Of a stretch of DNA of 64,000 bases, positions 58,701 through 64,000 are shown piece by piece (position 1 is the stretch's first letter; every line of letters starts with the position of its first letter). The stretch is from Mantamonas sphyraenae. Its lineage: Eukaryota; CRuMs; Mantamonadidae. The DNA is taken from the NCBI GenBank assembly GCA_026936335.1, contig JAPMXV010000036.1, forward strand, positions 186,001 through 250,000, read 5' to 3'. Below the pieces are notes generated by a model. That model was not told the origin of the DNA. It did no database searches and saw only the letters and a program-made list of their open reading frames with translations. Both the position numbers and the translations under genes were made by a program.

Positions 58701-61700
58701 GTCCACAGGTGCCCCTGTCGACTGCGCCAGGCTCAGCGTCGTCTCCAGACGCTCACGCGCAAGCGCTGCACCTTCGCCACCGCCCTTTTGGAGCGACACG
58801 GCCTTGTGCAGCACCTCGTCGCTGAATCCTGTCTCGTCTGCGCCAAAGTCTTCGCGCAGCGTGGCAAACAGAGTCTCGTCGTCCTGGTTGGCCTCGTCCG
58901 CCTTGCCATCCGCTTGGGTGTCGCTTGTGTCCACTCCATCAGATGCCCCTGCGTTGTCTCCGTCGCCGTTGGCCTTTTCGGCTGCTGCCTTGGCCGCTGC
59001 CTCCTCTTCGGCAAGGATGTCTGTGGTCTTTGCCACGTTCCAGCTCACGCCATCCACATCCTCGGTGTCCATGGACGCACTGGTCTGCCACTCGGTGCCG
59101 TTGATCATGAAGCGCACATGATAGACGCCCGAGGCCACTCGGCTTGCGTGCACCCAGCGGCCTTCCTCTTCGTCCAGCGAAAGGTTGTTCACCGCTTCGT
59201 CGTCGTCATCCTCGAGCACCTTCATCAGCACAACGTCCACCTCTTCGGACGCAGGGTAGTACACGAGGAGGTTGGGCGCGTTGGCCATCTCTTGCATGCG
59301 CTGGCGCTGCAGCTCGGCGCGTGTCTGCAACCTGCGCCTCGTCTCACTGTCGTGCTTGGCAAACTCGGTGCGGTACAGCTTGGCCAATGTGCGCAGTTCG
59401 CCCACGAGCAGGTCAAAGATGGTCTGTTGCAACGGCGACAGTCCTGTGCCGCGTCCACCCTTGCCATTTTCGTCGTTGAACACCATGTTGATGACCCTGT
59501 TTTGCAGCGTGCTCATGCGCACAATCAGGTCCTGGTCGCGCGAGTTGTGCAGCAGCGCACGGTTGTGGCCCAGACCTGCCAGGCGACTGCTTCCGGCTGC
59601 CGATCCGCTTGGCAGACGCGAGCTGGCCTTGATTCCACCGTGGGTGGCCGACAGACACAGTGTGGCCAGGAAGTTGAACGTGTCCAGCGCGCGCGACGAC
59701 AGCGTATGCTCCACCTGATTCTCCAGCAGTGTGGTGCGTCGTGTCATCAGACGCACGCCATGGATGGACACCTCCTTCTGAGCAGGCATGCGGATCATGT
59801 AGTACGGACCGGGCAGCGGCTCACCCGCGATGGGGCTGCGCAGACGATACCAGCCTCGGTTGCGGGTCAACTTGGCCGTCACCAACGCATCGCCAACGTC
59901 CTCCTTGCAGGTACCAAACGCAAACTCGATTTCAGAGGGCAGGCGCGACGAGCTGGCTTGCAGCAACACCTGGATTTCGTGCACAGGCGCGTTGTGCTTC
60001 AGCTCAAACGCAAGCCAGAAGGGGCCCACACGTGCACGCCACTCTGTGCTAGGGTCGTCATCAATGATGGCCAGTGCGTCTTCGGCGTTGTGCGACAGCG
60101 TGAGGACACTCTTGCCGTGGCGTGTTGCCACCTGGTCCAGAGTCTGACACACGACTTGACCCTTGGTGATGATCGATGCGTCAAATGGTGTCGAGGGACG
60201 CGTGGCCCCCAAGCTGCTGCCGCTCCTGCTGCTGGGAGATGACGAAGAGGACGAAGCGCCCGCTTCATCGCCTTCGCCGTCGCCGTCGCCACTGCTGAAG
60301 CGGATGCTCTCTGTGGACTCGTCCAAGCTCATGTCCACCTCCTTGTGGACGACGTTGGTCACGGTCATGAGACGCCGCACGACAGGCAGCAGCTTGGTTT
60401 CCACAATGAGATCCTGGTCGTCGGGCGTCAACGTCATGTTCAACACATCCAACAGGGCGTGTCGCACGTGAATGGGACACTCGGCGCGGCGCAGGTCGTG
60501 CACAAACGTGCGGAACAGGTCGTGAAACTCTTTGCGCAGGAGCGAGGTCAGTTCGCGACCGGCTGTCTGCACACCATTCAGGTAGTGTTGCTCGCGCGTG
60601 CGACGCCACAGGAATGTTGCCAGCAGATCGGAGCGAGTGGCGTGGTTGTCTGCGCTCTGCACGAGCAGTTCACGGAACGCGTGGTACCCAAAGGTGCGCT
60701 TTTGCGCACGAGTCACGCGTGCCTGCACAACCTCCAACATCTTGACCAGCACGTCGTGCACGGGTGTGCTCACCTCGTTGGCAAAGGCACTGTGGCTGAG
60801 GTCGCCCGGGTAGAAGAAGCGGTTGAGGTCGCGGCTCAGCGCCTCTGACTCTGCAGACAGCTTCTGTTCCGCCTGCTGCTTGGAGGTAACCATGAAGCGC
60901 ACGTGGCGTTTGGCCTTGTTCCATGCGCTGAACGCCTTGAACGCCTTTTTCTGCTCGCGCATTTCCGCTTTGGTCTTTGGTGTCGTGGGCACAGAGCCCG
61001 AGGACGCAGGCTGTGGCTCGCCGCTGCTGCCGCTGCTGCCGCTGCTGCCGCCTCCCTCTTGCAACTCGCCGCCCAGTACCACCTGGTCAACGTCGATGAC
61101 GGCTTCCACCTCGTCGTCTGTGTCGTCGTCCCACAAAATGTCCGCCTCGTCGTCCTCCGAGGGCTCGGCCGCAGGCACCTTGGCCGCGGCCGATTCGCCC
61201 CAGTCCACAGTCAGGTCAAAGTCGTCGTCCGACTGTGCACCCGAGTCCACAGCGTTGTCGTCACCGTCGTACGTCACGGGTTCCATGGAATTCTGCTTTC
61301 GCATGGTCGGCGCTGAAATGAATCGGCCCAGCTTGACGCCCGTCTTTGCTGCGTCGCTGCCCTCCTTTCGTCGGATGAACGAGCCGATGCGCGGGTGCGT
61401 CAGGAAGCCACCGTCGTCATCCGATTCGTCGCCACTGTCGCCCGAGTCCGACTCGGTCTCTGCGTCGCCGTCGTCAAGCGTGCGCGCAACATCCTGCTGC
61501 ACGGCGTCCGTCTGACGTGCGGTGTGTTGTTTAGGCACAGCGGCAGGCGCAAAGTGCATCAAAAACAGCGCTTTGATGGTCACCTGGCGAACCAGGTCGC
61601 GTTGCAACTCTTCCTCGGAGAATGGAAGCGGGTTTTCGTCATCCACCAGCGCCATGGCGTTGGCATAGCGCACTCCTGCCACCTTGACCACTGGGGCGCC

Positions 61701-64000
61701 ACTGCTCTCGCCCGTGCTGCTGCTGCTGCTGCTGCTGCTGCTGTCGCTGCTGCTGGACGAGGATGCGGTTCCGCTCTCGCTCTTGGGCACTGCCTCGGCA
61801 AGAGGACGGAAGCCAAAGCTGCTCTTGGGGTGAAAGTCAAACAGGAACGAGGCATTGCTGGTGTCGTAGCTCCAGGCAAACTTGATGGCTTCGCGCGAAA
61901 AGAAGCGTGTGGGTGCGCCCAGGCTCTGACCGTTGAGCGCGTAGGCCACGGAACGGTCGTCCATGTCTATGAGCACCGACAAGCGTTCGCCCACACTCAT
62001 CAGACGGTTGGTGAGCTGCGATGACACGCCGTCGCTGTACAAAATTCCACGAAGGGGGCACAGCGCAAGGGAGCCCTGTACGTCGCCAACGCCGCTGTTG
62101 TAACCCGGGAAATCGATGCTTGCGTTCGTGACGCCCACTTGCAGGTACCGCGCTGCACCCGACGCCAAAATGACGTCCACCTGCCATTTGCCGGCAGGCA
62201 ATTCCAGATCAACGACGTTTGTGGGAAACGACAGTCCATCGGTGGCCTTTGCATACTGCGTGCTGCTGCTCTGGTCAAACGACGTGGCTCGAGTCGCACT
62301 CATGCCAGAAACCACAGGGAAGGGCGCAGCCTTGACCTGGCCGGCAAACGGCACGTCGATGGCCAGTGCGTTCATGAACCCTTCGCCGGCTTCACAACTC
62401 CAACTGCCCACAAAACTCATGGACTGACCCTTGCCTGTGATGTTGCCCTTGTAGTGACACGGTGTCACCTGCGATCCCTGCACGTTTTCCACCTCGGTGT
62501 AGCGGATCTCGCCTGTGACCTCGACCGTGCCGGTCACGTTGGTCAGGCCGTAGTCACCGTATCGAATGGTGCCTGTGAACTTGCCGCTCGTCTCGCCCGA
62601 CTGCAGCACAAACTCGTATGTGGCTTGCTGGCCGTTGGGCGAGTCGTTGCTCGTGTGCACCGCTTCCCACTTGAACACGTGCGGCAATTGCAGTTTGCTC
62701 TCGTCGTACGGTTGGTAGCCGTCGGGCGCGTCGTGTGCAAACGGAAGTCGACCAAAGTTGAGCTCAACCTTGCTGTCGGCGCTCAAAAGGGCCACGGTGG
62801 GGCGCAGGCCACTGTACATGTTCATGTACGTGATGCTGGCCTCCGGGATCTGCTCGCCATTCAGCGAAAAGGCACAGCAGCCCAGGTCTGCGTCGATGGA
62901 CACGCCGATGACATCTTCCTCGCCAAGGGGTTTGAAGGTGGTGCCTTCATGCAGATTACGCAGCACTTGGCCTTCGTGCAGGATCAACCCTGTGCCCGTG
63001 TCCAGCGCGTACGAGCGCGACGACAATCCCAGGCTTGGGCCCGTGGCGCCGCCCGCCAGCGACGGCCCAACTCCCACGTTCTGCTTGCCCTTGCCCTTGC
63101 TGTCCTCCGCTTCTGCCGCCATCACACTGCCGCTCTCAAAGTGCTCCTCGCAAAAGCCGATGCGCGGCGCAACACTGCCGCCCAGAATCTTGACCTCAAA
63201 GTACCACTTGCCGTCGTCGACATAGCAGTTTGCAGCCGCGTGTGCGGGTGTGGCCATCGTCGTGCCGTTGGCTGCTTCAAAGTCGTACAGATCGATGGAG
63301 CCCTGGTCGCCCACGCGCTGCAGGCCTACAAACTTGTTGCGTGTGGCCTTGAGGCGAGCACGCTCCTCGCCTGCGCGTCGTCGCAGCTCGTCGTGCAGCT
63401 TGTGCTGGAAGCGTTCGGTGGCACGTGCGTTGACGTTGATGCCCACCTTGAGCACATGTGTCCAGATGCGCAGCATGGCGTGGTGCTTGTGCAGCATTTC
63501 CTGTTTGCGTGCTGAGTAGTCTTCAGGCTCGCTCGCGTCTGCGGCTGATGCGCCCTCGCCCTGTGTCTCGCCTGCACGTGCTTCACGTGCAACAGCCAAG
63601 TCGCGTTGCATCTCCAACGCCTCGGTGGCCAGCTCCGCCATCTGTTCGCTGAGTCCCTGTTGCTTAACAAAGGCGGCAAGAACGGCACGGTGCATGACCG
63701 CCACGGCTCTCTGGTCTTCAGTGTAAGGGTCTGCGTCGATGGCATCCTGCGCCTCCTTGATGGACTGTTGATGTTGTTCGTTCTCTTCTGCCGCTTCTTC
63801 GGCGTTGGCAAACATGAGCTGCATGCCTTCAAACACCTGCGACTCGCTGCCTTCAGACGCCAGGCCACCCGATGAGCTTGCGCTGCTGCTGGAAGCCGTG
63901 GCGAGCAGGTTTGCAGGCGCAGTAGGGGGCTCCTTGGTGCCTGGTCGCACATTGGTTGCAGGCGGCCTGGGCTGTGGTTCTGCGTCGTCGTCACGCAGCC
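55761..64000 (-). CDS. RCR-type (MYCBP2-like) E3 ubiquitin ligase with SPRY and UBA domains, 5' partial
   Basis: One uninterrupted frame runs from 55761 past the right edge, so the true start is outside; 2,729 residues follow the ATG at 63950. Two SPRY/concanavalin-like modules appear around residues 240-400 and 600-730 ([19 protein letters not shown]). A discoidin-like sandwich lies near 1270-1400 and UBA-like helices near 1750-1960. The C-terminus has a RING ([25 protein letters not shown]; about 2485-2536) and then the tandem-cysteine region of PHR/MYCBP2 proteins: [36 protein letters not shown] and CEPCH. Both relay cysteines known from MYCBP2 have counterparts (2615 and 2663), as does the following histidine. 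No RCC1 or PHR domain is seen in this part. Confidence 0.88.
   Translation of the reverse strand, partial: [2745 protein letters not shown]

Noticed and set aside
57534-60242. A 902-codon plus-strand ORF and neighbours (55833-57479, 62139-63515)
   Set aside because: They are antisense to the RCR ligase. The minus frame has recognisable domains, whereas the plus frames read as His/Arg/Val/Gln-rich text without motifs.
1-64000. CRISPR arrays, insertion sequences, attachment sites, rRNA or tRNA genes
   Set aside because: No regular direct repeats with spacers, transposase motifs, or cloverleaf and rRNA signatures were found; the window is intron-bearing nuclear DNA.

Overview
This is a gene-dense nuclear window from a eukaryote. 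About 21 protein-coding genes fill 64 kb, most with a few GT-AG introns of roughly 46 to 250 bases. Donors are often GTACGT or GTAAGT, and acceptors follow CA-rich or C-rich tracts. The axonemal dynein assembly factor DNAAF1 implies a motile cilium. A TALE homeobox gene, alsin, CYLD, a RUN-Rubicon protein and a MYCBP2-type RCR ubiquitin ligase, together with compact spacing and abundant polyglutamine and polyserine, fit a unicellular flagellate protist. I cannot name the species. No bacterial, viral, CRISPR or transposon signature was seen.

Left third (1-24,718): a calponin-homology coiled-coil protein; a zinc-finger ubiquitin protease; a multipass membrane protein that appears fused to a Rab GTPase; a small coiled-coil protein; a very large membrane protein built from repeated D-x-P...W-R helices and ending in a UBA domain; a PBX-like homeobox gene; CYLD with a long zinc-finger array; and DNAAF1.

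Middle (24,731-42,900): alsin (RCC1-DH-PH-MORN-VPS9); LSM14; a histidine-motif membrane protein; a TPR protein; mitochondrial ribosome recycling factor; an F-box/LRR protein; a three-PAS protein carrying a trehalose-phosphate-synthase-like half domain; and a TMEM185-like membrane protein.

Right third (42,986-64,000): a double-RUN/Rubicon-homology protein; an RCC1-BTB-BTB protein; short/branched-chain acyl-CoA dehydrogenase; a protein ending in a myosin-I TH1 domain; and an RCR-type E3 ligase that runs off the right edge.

Genes largely alternate strands, so many pairs share head-to-head promoters of 60-290 bp, and convergent ends are 12-120 bp apart or overlap. Themes are ubiquitin signalling (two deubiquitinases, an RCR E3, an F-box protein, UBA domains), endolysosomal small-GTPase traffic (Rab fusion, VPS9, RUN/Rubicon) and cilia. 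I see no operon-like functional cluster. Exon junctions were placed by hand from splice consensus and reading-frame phase. In a few genes (first gene, alsin, the giant membrane gene) the frame switches abruptly and I could not decide between a cryptic intron and a sequence indel.
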